A stretch of DNA of 64,000 nt from Streptomyces sp. WAC05374 (lineage in GTDB: Bacteria; Actinomycetota; Actinomycetes; Streptomycetales; Streptomycetaceae), in the NCBI RefSeq assembly GCF_004353505.1, contig NZ_SMNQ01000005.1:186001-250000 (forward strand), in the 5' to 3' direction. The notes under the pieces are model-generated. The model ran no database searches. It had not been told where the DNA came from and saw only the letters and a program-made list of their open reading frames with translations. Positions 1 through 7,214 of the stretch are shown one piece after another; within the stretch, counting starts at the first letter, position 1; every line of letters starts with the position of its first letter. The translations under genes and the position numbers were made by a program.

Positions 1-1
1 C

Positions 2-355
2 GTGAGCGCCCTGTCCGGCGGCCAGCACCAGCGGGTGCTGATCGCCCGGGCCCTCGCCGCCGACCCCGAGCTGCTGATCATGGACGAGCCGATGGCGGGC
101 GTCGACCTGGGCAGCCAGGAGATCCTCGCCTCGACGCTGCGCGCGAAGGTCGCGGACGGGGCGACCGTGCTGCTGGTCCTGCACGAGCTGGGCCCGCTGG
201 AGCCGCTGATCGACCGCGCGATCGTCCTGCGCGACGGCTGCGTCGTCCACGACGGGCCACCGCCCCGGGCCGTCGGCCAGCACGCGCTGCCCGGCCACGA
301 CCACGTACATCCGCACGCGGCCGACGAGCCGCTCCGCACGGGACTGCTGACCTGA
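2..355 (+). CDS. znuC: Metal (zinc-type) ABC transporter ATPase, 3' fragment
   Basis: This is the C-terminal 117 residues of an ABC importer ATPase cut by the window edge; the frame is open back to base 2 and the true start lies outside. The signature motif LSGGQ (residues 4-8), Walker B LLIMDEP and the switch histidine in LVLHEL are visible, so about half of the nucleotide-binding domain is present. The tail carries a His-rich stretch (GHDHVHPH), common in zinc-importer ATPases. It stops one base before the permease start, and a zinc-type Fur-family regulator follows, so zinc uptake is inferred. Manganese import is the main alternative. Confidence 0.85.
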   Translation: MSALSGGQHQRVLIARALAADPELLIMDEPMAGVDLGSQEILASTLRAKVADGATVLLVLHELGPLEPLIDRAIVLRDGCVVHDGPPPRAVGQHALPGHDHVHPHAADEPLRTGLLT

Positions 356-356
356 C

Positions 357-1265
357 ATGGAAATCCTCCAGCTCGCCTTCATGCAGCGCGCGCTGCTCGC
401 GGCCGTCCTGGTCGGCATCACCGCCCCGGCGGTGGGCATCTACCTGGTCCAGCGCCGGCAGGCCCTGATGGGCGACGGCATCGGGCACGTGGCCATGACC
501 GGTGTCGGCCTGGGCTTCCTGCTGTCCACCAACCCGGTGTGGATGGCGGCGGCCGTCTCCATCGCGGGCGCCATCGCCATGGAGCTGATCCGGGCGTACG
601 GGCGCACGCGCGGCGACATCGCGCTCGCGCTGCTCTTCTACGGCGGCATGGCCGGCGGCGTCATGCTGATCAACCTGTCGCCGACGGGCTCCAACGCGAA
701 CCTGAACTCCTACCTCTTCGGCTCCCTGTCGACGGTGTCCGGGGAGGACGTCACCGCCATCTGCGTCCTGGCGGCGTTCGTGATCCTTGTCACGCTGGGG
801 CTGCGGCGCCAGTTGTTCGCGGTCAGCCAGGACGAGGAGTTCGCACGGGTCACCGGCGTGCCGGTGCGGGCGCTGAACCTGCTGATCGCGGTCACCGCCG
901 CCGTGACCGTCACGGTCGCCATGCGGGTCGTGGGCCTGCTGCTGGTCAGCGCGCTGATGGTGGTGCCGGTCGCGGCGGCGCAGCAGCTCGCGCGGAGCTT
1001 CCGGATGACGTTCGGTCTCGCGGTGCTGATCGGTACGGGGGTGACGCTGGCCGGGACGGCCACCTCGTACTACCAGGACGTGCCGCCGGGCGCGACGATC
1101 GTGCTGCTGGCCATCGCGGTGTTCGTGGTACTGACGGCCCTGGCCGCGCCCCTGGCCCGGCGCCGTGCCACGGCCGCCGAGGCCCCGGCGGCGGAGGGCT
1201 GCGACGTGGCCGTCACCGGCGCCGGGGGCGGTACGGAGGACGACGTCCGGGTCGGGAAGGCCTGA
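357..1265 (+). CDS. znuB: Metal ABC transporter permease (ZnuB/ABC-3 family)
   Basis: A 302-residue integral membrane protein of the ABC-3 permease family, the usual length for ZnuB/MntB. Hydrophobic segments run almost throughout, from the N-terminal segment starting FMQRALLAAVLVGITAPAVG to the last helix near residue 270. The family feature RRQALMGDGIGHVAMTGVGL follows the first helix. The ATG lies one base after the ATPase stop, so the two are co-transcribed and form the membrane channel and motor of one importer. The C-terminal 35 residues are hydrophilic, Ala/Gly-rich and probably cytoplasmic. Zinc specificity is inferred from the neighbouring regulator. Confidence 0.88.
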   Translation: MEILQLAFMQRALLAAVLVGITAPAVGIYLVQRRQALMGDGIGHVAMTGVGLGFLLSTNPVWMAAAVSIAGAIAMELIRAYGRTRGDIALALLFYGGMAGGVMLINLSPTGSNANLNSYLFGSLSTVSGEDVTAICVLAAFVILVTLGLRRQLFAVSQDEEFARVTGVPVRALNLLIAVTAAVTVTVAMRVVGLLLVSALMVVPVAAAQQLARSFRMTFGLAVLIGTGVTLAGTATSYYQDVPPGATIVLLAIAVFVVLTALAAPLARRRATAAEAPAAEGCDVAVTGAGGGTEDDVRVGKA

Positions 1266-1347
1266 CGTGGGCTGCCGGGCCCCTCGGTGGGGCCTGGCAG
1301 AATGGCCCGACGTACATGTGAGCGGGCCGAGTGTTGAGGAGGCACCT

Positions 1348-1761
1348 GTGGCGATGGCTGGAACCCCCGGCGTGCGCGGCCGGTCGACCCGGCAGCGAGC
1401 TGCCGTGTCGGCGGCGCTGAACGAGGTGGACGAGTTCCGCAGCGCGCAGGAGCTGCACGACATGCTCAAGCACCGCGGCGACTCGGTGGGCCTGACGACG
1501 GTCTACCGCACTCTCCAGTCCCTCGCCGACGCCGGCGAGGTGGACGTCCTGCGCACCAGCGACGGCGAGGCGGTCTACCGCCGCTGCTCGTCCGGTGAGC
1601 ACCACCACCACCTGGTGTGCCGCGTGTGCGGCAAGGCGGTGGAGGTCGAGGGCCCGGCGGTGGAGCAGTGGGCCGAGACGATCGCGGCCGAGCACGGCTT
1701 CGTGAACGTGGCGCACACGGTCGAGGTCTTCGGTACGTGCGCGGAGTGCGCCGCCAAGTAG
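1348..1761 (+). CDS. zur: Fur-family zinc uptake regulator Zur
   Basis: A 137-residue Fur-family repressor. Residues 12-75 form the winged-helix DNA-binding domain (GLTTVYRTLQSLADAGEVD). The dimerisation/metal part has the histidine cluster EHHHHLVC (residues 84-91) and two CxxC pairs, Cys91/Cys94 and Cys131/Cys134, which bind structural zinc in this family. The GTG start at 1348 is chosen because GAGGAGG ends 5 nt before it; the ATG at 1354 is the alternative. It follows the importer genes by about 80 nt. In Streptomyces, Zur represses zinc-uptake genes when zinc is plentiful. Zur rather than iron-sensing Fur is inferred from this context. Confidence 0.87.
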   Translation: MAMAGTPGVRGRSTRQRAAVSAALNEVDEFRSAQELHDMLKHRGDSVGLTTVYRTLQSLADAGEVDVLRTSDGEAVYRRCSSGEHHHHLVCRVCGKAVEVEGPAVEQWAETIAAEHGFVNVAHTVEVFGTCAECAAK

Positions 1762-1768
1762 GCACGCG

Positions 1769-1810
1769 AAAAGGGGCCCGCACCGGATGCGTCCGGTGCG
1801 GGCCCCTTTT
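1769..1810. terminator. Bidirectional intrinsic terminator between zur and the convergent YcxB-like gene
   Basis: A perfect 19-bp inverted repeat (1769-1787 with 1792-1810) with a 4-nt loop TGCG. Both outer ends are AAAA/TTTT, so each strand reads as a GC-rich hairpin followed by a short T-run. It sits between the stops of two convergent genes. Confidence 0.88.
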
Positions 1811-1820
1811 CGCACAGGCC

Positions 1821-2366
1821 CTACAGGCGGGTGATGTTGCGGTCCAGGATCGCCCGCAGCCGGTCGGTGCCCCCCGGGTCGGATATGCCCCGCTTGGGCA
1901 GGAAGGCGATGCCCACCCCGTGCCGGTCGCCCGACAGCAGCACGAACAGGTCGTCGGTCTCGGTGTACCGGGGCAGGGCGCCCCAGCGGTAGGTCATGTC
2001 CAGGTCCCGCGAGTACTGCCGTACGCCGTCGGCGTCCACGACGACACGGAACTCCGGCTGCGTGGCGTACAGCCGGTGCACCTGCTGGCCCTGGAGCCCG
2101 GGCAGCACCCGGTGCATGCCGATCAGCATGACCAGGAGGGCGAGGCAGAAGACCGTCCCGCCGACTCTCGGCCCCGCCGAGGCCGTGAGGTTGAGGAAGA
2201 GGGCGCCGAGCGCGAAGAGCCCGCACACCACCAGGACCCCGTTCTGGAGTCGTCCCGCCGGGGTCGCCCTGGCGCGGGCGCGGATCGCCCCCACCGCGTC
2301 GGCGAGGACGGGCTCATAGGTCAGCTCCACGGCTTCCCGCGCCGTCTCGGGCACTGCTTCGGTCAC
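1821..2366 (-). CDS. YcxB-like membrane protein
   Basis: A 181-residue protein with two hydrophobic segments (about 42-60 and 67-84) and a soluble C-terminal domain of about 90 residues, the layout of YcxB-like proteins. The C-terminal part reads like a PH-fold domain (FRVVVDADGVRQYSRD, then WGALPRYTETDDLFVLLSG). Function is unknown for the family. The GTG start has GGGGAGGG just upstream. It is convergent with zur and lies downstream of uppS on the same strand after about 50 nt, so read-through from uppS is possible. Confidence 0.65.
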   Translation of the reverse strand: MTEAVPETAREAVELTYEPVLADAVGAIRARARATPAGRLQNGVLVVCGLFALGALFLNLTASAGPRVGGTVFCLALLVMLIGMHRVLPGLQGQQVHRLYATQPEFRVVVDADGVRQYSRDLDMTYRWGALPRYTETDDLFVLLSGDRHGVGIAFLPKRGISDPGGTDRLRAILDRNITRL

Positions 2367-2415
2367 GGACCCTCCCCAGTCGTAAGTGAGACGGCCCGTG
2401 ATCGTAGCGGCCGGG

Positions 2416-3276
2416 TCAGACAGCCGGAGCCTCGCCCTCCGGGCGGCCCTGCATGGCGAGCAGTTCCTCGTTGGGGATCGCCCCGCCGAAGCGGCGGTCG
2501 CGCTGGGCGAACTCCAGGCAGGCCCGCCACAGGTCGCGGCGGTCGAAGTCGGGCCACAGCACGTCCTGGAAGACCATCTCGGCGTAGGCGCTCTGCCAGA
2601 TCAGGTAGTTGGAGGTGCGCTGCTCGCCGCTGGGCCGCAGGAACAGGTCCACGTCCGGCATGTCCGGGTAGTAGAGGTACTTCTGGATGGTCTTCTCGCC
2701 GACCTTCGACGGGTCGAGCCTGCCCGCCTTCACATCCTCGGCGATCGCCTGCATGGCGTCCGCGAGCTCCGCGCGCCCGCCGTAGTTCATGCAGAAGTAC
2801 AGGGTGAGCCGGTCGTTGTCCTTGGTCTGCTCCTGGGCGATCTGGAGCTCCTTGGCGACCGACTTCCACAGCTTGGGCATGCGGCCCACCCAGCGCACCC
2901 GGATGCCCAGCTCGTCGAGCTGGTCGCGGGTCTTGCGGATGAAGTCCCGGTTGAAGTTCATCAGGAAGCGCACCTCGTCGGGCGAGCGCTTCCAGTTCTC
3001 GGTGGAGAAGGCGTACAGGGAGATGGAACCGACGCCCATCTCTATGGCGCCCTGGAGGACGTCCAGCACGCGCTCCGCGCCGACCTTGTGGCCCTCGGTG
3101 CGCGGCAGCCCGCGGTCCTTGGCCCAGCGGCCGTTGCCGTCCATGACGATCGCCACGTGGTTCGGCACCAGCTCACCGGGGATCTTCGGCGGTCGCGCGC
3201 CGGACGGGTGCGGCTCGACGTCCTTGTAGTCGCGGCGGGACCGGCCCAGGAATCCGCGTCGTGCCATGCGGCTCAC
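2416..3276 (-). CDS. uppS: Isoprenyl transferase (undecaprenyl diphosphate synthase family)
   Basis: A cis-prenyltransferase that adds isopentenyl units to make the lipid carrier of cell-wall synthesis, acting at the cytosolic membrane face. [12 protein letters not shown] (residues 41-52) holds the catalytic aspartate (about Asp46), and the C-terminal [20 protein letters not shown] is the family's diphosphate-binding signature. The length (286 residues) is slightly above the E. coli enzyme because of a basic, Pro-rich N-terminal extension usual in actinobacteria. The start is GTG 3276 or the in-frame ATG at 3267 (MARRGFLG); GAGGAG lies 3 or 12 nt upstream respectively, so the choice is open. 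It follows recO by about 20 nt, probably one transcript. Confidence 0.92.
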   Translation of the reverse strand: MSRMARRGFLGRSRRDYKDVEPHPSGARPPKIPGELVPNHVAIVMDGNGRWAKDRGLPRTEGHKVGAERVLDVLQGAIEMGVGSISLYAFSTENWKRSPDEVRFLMNFNRDFIRKTRDQLDELGIRVRWVGRMPKLWKSVAKELQIAQEQTKDNDRLTLYFCMNYGGRAELADAMQAIAEDVKAGRLDPSKVGEKTIQKYLYYPDMPDVDLFLRPSGEQRTSNYLIWQSAYAEMVFQDVLWPDFDRRDLWRACLEFAQRDRRFGGAIPNEELLAMQGRPEGEAPAV

Positions 3277-3294
3277 ACTCTCCTCAATCTGCTG

Positions 3295-4041
3295 CTACTT
3301 CTCGACGTACCGAAGGGAGCGCAGCCCCCGCTCCAGGTGCCAGTGCAGATACGCGGACACCAGTCCGCTCCCCTCCCTGACGTGGCGCGGCTCGCACGCG
3401 TCCGCCGTCTCCCAGTCGCCGGTCAGCAGCGCGCTGAGCAGACCGACGGCCTCCGCAGAGGGTACGACGCTCCCGGGCACCCGGCAGTCGCCGCATATGA
3501 CCCCGCCCGCCGCGACCGAGAAGAACCGGTTCGGCCCGGGCATGCCGCAGCGGGCGCAGTCCTCGAACGAGGGCGCGTAGCCGTTCACGGCGAGGGACCG
3601 CAGCAGGAAGGCGTCCAGGATCAGGTTCGGGGCGTGCTCCCCGCGCGAGAGGGTCCGCAAGCCCCCGATGAGCAGCAGGTACTGCTGGACGGCCGGCTCG
3701 CCCTCATGGTCGGTGAACCGCTCGGCGGTCTCCAGCATGGCCGTCCCGGCGGTGTAGCGCGCGTAGTCGGTCACGATCCCGCTGCCGTACGCCGCGATCG
3801 TCTCGCTCTGCGTGCACAGCGGCAGCCCGCGCCCCACCAGCTCGGAGCCCCGCGCGAAGAACTGCACGTCCACATGGGAGAACGGCTCCAGCCGGGCGCC
3901 GAACTTCGACTTGGTGCGCCGCACGCCCCGCGCGACGGCCCGCACGCGCCCGTGCCCGCGGGTGAGGATCGTGATGATGCGGTCCGCCTCACCCAGCTTC
4001 TGGGTGCGCAGCACGATGCCGTCGTCGCGGAACAGGGTCAT
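3295..4041 (-). CDS. recO: DNA repair protein RecO
   Basis: A 248-residue RecO, the recombination mediator that helps load RecA on gapped DNA. The N-terminal OB-fold opens with MTLFRDDGIVLRTQKLGEAD, and the middle is helical. A zinc-binding pair, Cys162/Cys165 (CARC) and Cys183/Cys186 (CGDC), matches bacterial RecO zinc fingers. The length is typical. The ATG at 4041 is the first in-frame start giving the conserved N-terminus. The recO-uppS order is widespread in actinobacteria. Confidence 0.92.
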   Translation of the reverse strand: MTLFRDDGIVLRTQKLGEADRIITILTRGHGRVRAVARGVRRTKSKFGARLEPFSHVDVQFFARGSELVGRGLPLCTQSETIAAYGSGIVTDYARYTAGTAMLETAERFTDHEGEPAVQQYLLLIGGLRTLSRGEHAPNLILDAFLLRSLAVNGYAPSFEDCARCGMPGPNRFFSVAAGGVICGDCRVPGSVVPSAEAVGLLSALLTGDWETADACEPRHVREGSGLVSAYLHWHLERGLRSLRYVEK

Positions 4042-4166
4042 GGGGCCATTGTCCCGTACGGGGGCGGGGCGCGTGGCCCGGGCCCGGAAGCCGGCTCGGT
4101 CACTCGTGCCGGTGAACCCGCCGACTCGGCATGGCGAAGCCGCGAGCCGCCAGTAAGACTTTCAGT

Positions 4167-4442
4167 ATGAGTCTGGAACGCGTCACCATCACCATTCCCA
4201 GCGAGACACTCGAGGCCGTTCGGCAGGCCGCGGAGCGAGACGGTCTCAGTGTCTCCGCGTGGTTGTCCCGTGCAGCCGAGAAAGCGGCCAAGATCGAGGC
4301 AGGGCTTGCCGCGGCCGAGGAGGTCCTGACGGAACTGGGCCCACCGACCCCCGAGGAACAGGCCTGGGTGGATTCCGTCATGGATCTCGTCACGCGCCCG
4401 GGGATCATGGACACCTCGGCCACCGACCACGACGCGGCCTGA
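4167..4442 (+). CDS. Ribbon-helix-helix antitoxin (VapB-like)
   Basis: A 91-residue protein. The N-terminus LERVTITIPSETLEAVRQAA reads as a beta-strand followed by helices, as in ribbon-helix-helix DNA-binding domains. The C-terminal half (helical, then PPTPEEQAWVDSVMDLV) is the likely toxin-binding part. The ATG at 4167 is preferred over the in-frame ATG at 4131, because TAAGACT, a possible -10 box, lies just before it and the extra 12 residues look unstructured; the start is not certain. The stop is 2 nt before the PIN-domain gene, so the two form a toxin-antitoxin operon. Autoregulation by the antitoxin is inferred from the family. Confidence 0.75.
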   Translation: MSLERVTITIPSETLEAVRQAAERDGLSVSAWLSRAAEKAAKIEAGLAAAEEVLTELGPPTPEEQAWVDSVMDLVTRPGIMDTSATDHDAA

Positions 4443-4444
4443 AC

Positions 4445-4849
4445 ATGACCACTCTGCGCACCATGGTGTACGACGCGGGGGCACTCATCGCCGCCGAGCG
4501 GAACCAGTCGGCTTTCTGGCGCATGCACCGCGCATACCTGACGGCAGGCGGCGTCCCGGTCGTACCGTCCCCCGTCGTCGCACAGGTCTGGCGAAACGGC
4601 GCACGCCAGGCCGCGCTCGCGCGCCTGCTCCAAGGATGTGACGTCCTACCGCTGGATGACGCCCTGGCACGGAGAGTGGGCGAGCTTCTCGGACACGCCG
4701 ACGTGGTCGACCCCGTGGATGGCGCTGTCGCCCTCATCAGCGCGCGCACCTCGGCCACAGTGATCACATCGGACCCCGGTGACATCCAGCGCCTCCTGGA
4801 CCATCTCGGCCGGACAGGGAAACGCGCCACCGTTAAATCGCTCTACTGA
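4445..4849 (+). CDS. PIN-domain toxin (VapC-like ribonuclease)
   Basis: A 134-residue PIN-domain protein, predicted to cleave RNA with Mg2+ when its antitoxin is lost. The first acidic motif is VYDAGALIAA near residue 9; later acidic residues lie in VVDPVDGAVAL and VITSDPGDI. The position usually held by a conserved Glu reads VVAQVW, with Gln. I recall the same change in related actinobacterial proteins, so this is probably a subfamily trait rather than inactivation. It starts 2 nt after the antitoxin stop and is therefore translated with it. Confidence 0.78.
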   Translation: MTTLRTMVYDAGALIAAERNQSAFWRMHRAYLTAGGVPVVPSPVVAQVWRNGARQAALARLLQGCDVLPLDDALARRVGELLGHADVVDPVDGAVALISARTSATVITSDPGDIQRLLDHLGRTGKRATVKSLY

Positions 4850-4865
4850 CCGTCTCGATCAGTGA

Positions 4866-5081
4866 TCACGGCACCTCGCCCCGGCTCCGCGCGTTCACGT
4901 ACGACGTCGCCGCGCTGATCCGCTCCGCGTCCGTCGCCGGCCGCACCCCCTCCGGTGGGCAGTCCCACTCCCGGCCTCCTCCGATGGGTCTGAGCTGAAG
5001 GTACGGCCCCACGTGCCCCATCACACGCCCCACGCGTCCGTTGCGGACATCGACGACGTACGACCCGACGGGCAGGCTCAT
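4866..5081 (-). CDS. Small conserved-type protein of unknown function
   Basis: A 71-residue soluble protein that I cannot place in a family. It reads as a small beta-rich domain (LPVGSYVVDVRNGRVGRVMG, then YLQLRPIGGGREWDCPP) followed by a short helical tail. Its ATG overlaps the stop of the upstream 76-residue gene by one base (TGATG) and has a strong GGAGG-type site inside that gene, so translation is coupled. The pair faces a DUF5753-type regulator across about 90 bp, a common Streptomyces arrangement, so it may be the regulator's target. No enzyme motif is visible. Confidence 0.7.
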   Translation of the reverse strand: MSLPVGSYVVDVRNGRVGRVMGHVGPYLQLRPIGGGREWDCPPEGVRPATDAERISAATSYVNARSRGEVP

Positions 5082-5311
5082 CAGCGGCCACCTTCCTCCG
5101 GCAGGGCGGCGGCCAGCCGGCGCGCCGTCTCCACGGTGCAGCGTCCCAATTCCACGAGCGGCCGAGGCGGCTCCGTGGCGCAGGTGACCGCGTCCAATCC
5201 CAGCGAGGGCAACCTGATTCCCGCCCTTTCGAGTGCCGCGCGCAATTCCGCCACCGCCTCCTCCGCGTCCTGAATCTGTTCCTTCACCAACGCCGTCCTT
5301 CCCGAATCCAT
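5081..5311 (-). CDS. Small helical protein of unknown function
   Basis: A 76-residue protein starting MDSGRTALVKEQIQDAEEAV. The first 30 residues form a charged amphipathic helix, the middle is Pro-rich, and a second helix ends the chain. No family is recognised. A much longer frame (to 6019) runs through it but lies antisense to the regulator; the ATG at 5311 is the start compatible with a normal intergenic region. The stop overlaps the next gene's ATG. With the 71-residue gene it forms a two-gene unit divergent from the Scr1-type regulator. Confidence 0.62.
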   Translation of the reverse strand: MDSGRTALVKEQIQDAEEAVAELRAALERAGIRLPSLGLDAVTCATEPPRPLVELGRCTVETARRLAAALPEEGGR

Positions 5312-5404
5312 TTCCCGCTTACTGCCCCCAGGATGGACCCGCACCTCTAGCATTGGCGGTTGCGCACGCGCTACAACTGCGCGGCAGGACTGGGGTGTTA
5401 AGCC

Positions 5405-6244
5405 ATGGCCAACGCAGGCTCGTCCAGGCAGGCCGCCTGGGAGTTCTACGGCGCGGAGCTGAAGAACCGGCGCGAAGCCGCGAAAATGACGCAGCAGGAA
5501 CTGGGGCGGAAGGTCTTCGTCTCGGGCGGATACATCGGCCAATTCGAACAGGCCATTCGGAAGCCCCAGTTGGACGTGGCGGCGAGGATCGACGAGGTCC
5601 TGCAAACCGATGGTTTTTTCGAGCGGATGTGTCGTCAACTCATCAACAAGTCGCCGTATGCCGAGTATTTCCGGGCTGTTGCGGAGCTGGAGGCGCTGGC
5701 GACGAAGATCTGTGAGTTCGAACCGACCGTCGTGCCCGGTCTGCTCCAGACCGCCGACTACGCGCGGGCGGTCACCGTGGCGGCCAACCCGTTCGTCTCC
5801 GAGGCGTACGTGGACGAGAAAGTCACCGCGCGGCTCGCGCGGGGCCGCATCCTCAGCGACGCTACAAGGCCCGAGTATTGGGTGACCCTGCACGAGAACG
5901 TGCTGCGCGTGCCGGTGGGCGGCCCGGCCGTGATGGCCGCGCAACTGGAGTGCGTCGCGGCGCTGTCCCGCGAGCGGGCGGTGCTGGTGACGGTCATCCC
6001 CTGCGCGGCGGGGGCACACGCGTCCATGATGGGGTCACTGAAGCTCATGGAGTTCGAGGACGCGCCACCAACCGCCTATACGGAGACGGCGTTTTCGGGA
6101 ACTTTGCTGGACGATCCGGCGGTGGTGAAGCGGGTACAGCGCGCCTACGATCTGGTGAGGGTCGCCGCGCTGTCGCCGGAGGCGTCCCTGGCCCTGATCG
6201 AGTCGGCGGCTGAGGACTTGAGACGATGCGCGACTACGACCTGA
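5405..6244 (+). CDS. Helix-turn-helix regulator, Scr1/DUF5753 family
   Basis: A 279-residue DNA-binding protein. Residues 15-75 form an XRE-type helix-turn-helix (MTQQELGRKVFVSGGYIGQF). The rest, from about residue 90, is the DUF5753 domain (LEALATKICEFEPTVVPGLL, later TVIPCAAG), which typically pairs with DUF397 partners in Streptomyces; some such pairs are described as toxin-antitoxin-like, others as developmental regulators. The DUF397 gene overlaps its 3' end by 19 nt. GGGGTG precedes the ATG. It is divergent from two small genes, which it may control. Confidence 0.88.
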   Translation: MANAGSSRQAAWEFYGAELKNRREAAKMTQQELGRKVFVSGGYIGQFEQAIRKPQLDVAARIDEVLQTDGFFERMCRQLINKSPYAEYFRAVAELEALATKICEFEPTVVPGLLQTADYARAVTVAANPFVSEAYVDEKVTARLARGRILSDATRPEYWVTLHENVLRVPVGGPAVMAAQLECVAALSRERAVLVTVIPCAAGAHASMMGSLKLMEFEDAPPTAYTETAFSGTLLDDPAVVKRVQRAYDLVRVAALSPEASLALIESAAEDLRRCATTT

Positions 6245-6510
6245 GCACCGCACGCTGGCGAAAGAGCACCCACAGCAACGGCGAGGGCGGCGACTGCGTG
6301 GAAGTGGCGTACGACTTCCCCGGCGCCGCCCCGTGGCGGAAGAGCTCGTACAGCAACGGCGAGGGCGGCAACTGCCTCGAAGTCCGCGACGACATCGCCG
6401 GCGTCGTCCCCGTCCGGGACGGCAAGAACCCCGCCGGTCCCGTCCTGCTGATCTCCGCCCCCGCCTGGCGGGCGTTCGTCGGCGGGCTGGGTGTCAGTGC
6501 CGGTGGCTAA
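6226..6510 (+). CDS. DUF397 protein with an internally duplicated core
   Basis: A 94-residue DUF397 protein that is translationally coupled to the DUF5753 regulator by a 19-nt overlap. The family core appears twice: RWRKSTHSNGEGGDCVEV and, 26 residues later, PWRKSSYSNGEGGNCLEV. The normal family tail (VPVRDGKNPAGPVLLISAPA, then WRAFVGGL) occurs once, at the C-terminus. A usual DUF397 protein is about 60-70 residues with one core, so this gene has gained a tandem core. In the family it acts as the partner of the DUF5753 protein; the duplication could give a two-headed partner. That is inference. Confidence 0.88.
   Translation: MRDYDLSTARWRKSTHSNGEGGDCVEVAYDFPGAAPWRKSSYSNGEGGNCLEVRDDIAGVVPVRDGKNPAGPVLLISAPAWRAFVGGLGVSAGG
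6256..6384 (+). repeat. In-frame tandem duplication in the DUF397 gene
   Basis: Two copies of a roughly 51-nt segment, 6256-6306 and 6334-6384, offset by 78 bp (26 codons). They encode WRKS(S/T)(Y/H)SNGEGG(D/N)C(V/L)EV. Some differences fall at third codon positions and others change residues, so the copies have diverged under partial coding constraint. Confidence 0.85.
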
Positions 6511-6519
6511 CGTGATCAC

Positions 6520-7122
6520 ATGAGTTCTTCGCTGAGCGTGTACCTGCTCGACCCCAAGGCCGCCCGTGCCCTCGTCGGTTCCGGCGACGACCAGTTGCTG
6601 GACGTCATACGTGACCGGTTCGGCGACGACCTCGCGGCGGACGACCGGTACTTCTCCTCCCGGATCGCGGAGGGCGCCCCGACCGCGTACGAGGCGCTGC
6701 GCGCGGTGGTGCACGGCGGGCCGTACGACGAGGAGTACGCCTTCCAGTACGGCTACGCGTACAAGCGGCTGTGCTCCCTCACCGGCTCGTTCCTCGACAA
6801 CTCCTCCTTCTGCCCGTTCCGGGGCGACTGGCTGGAGACCGTGGACGAGGGGCTGCGGGCGCTGCGGATCAAGGCCGTCTCGGTGGCGGACTTCGGCTAC
6901 GGCGGTCTGCCCGGGGGGATTCCGTCCTACGACCTGCCGCGCTGTGGTGAGTGGACGCACGAGGAGTGCCTGGAGGCGCTGGAGCAGTTCGAGCGGACCA
7001 AGCAGGAGGGTCACGCGCCGCCGCTGGAGCCCGAGGTGGTGGACGCCGTGATGGACGTCATCGGCTGGCTGCGCCACGCGGAGGCGCGTCCCGGTCTCGG
7101 GGTCGTCGGCTTCGTCTCCTGA
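6520..7122 (+). CDS. Conserved-type protein of unknown function (possibly DUF7691-like)
   Basis: A 200-residue soluble, acidic protein. It opens LSVYLLDPKAARALVGSGDD, and the middle contains YAFQYGYAYKRLC and a conserved-looking FCPFRGDWLE. This resembles a Streptomyces family annotated only as a domain of unknown function (I believe DUF7691, not certain). There is no signal peptide, membrane segment or catalytic motif. TAACGT lies 6 nt before the ATG and overlaps the preceding TAA stop, so the mRNA may be leaderless with its own promoter inside the DUF397 gene. No ribosome-binding site is visible. Confidence 0.7.
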   Translation: MSSSLSVYLLDPKAARALVGSGDDQLLDVIRDRFGDDLAADDRYFSSRIAEGAPTAYEALRAVVHGGPYDEEYAFQYGYAYKRLCSLTGSFLDNSSFCPFRGDWLETVDEGLRALRIKAVSVADFGYGGLPGGIPSYDLPRCGEWTHEECLEALEQFERTKQEGHAPPLEPEVVDAVMDVIGWLRHAEARPGLGVVGFVS

Positions 7123-7214
7123 GGGGGGCATCCCGCCATGTGACCGCCCCGTCACGGGCCGACAGCCTCGGCTTACCCTGATCGTCTTTCGCGGATACGC
7201 ACGAGGGGGGCCAC

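Noticed and set aside
1-1350. Zur operator in the zinc genes
   Set aside because: No convincing Zur box was found; the operon promoter lies outside the window.
2416-4041. Plus-strand frames opposite uppS and recO
   Set aside because: They are long only because of GC bias; the minus-strand genes carry full family motifs.
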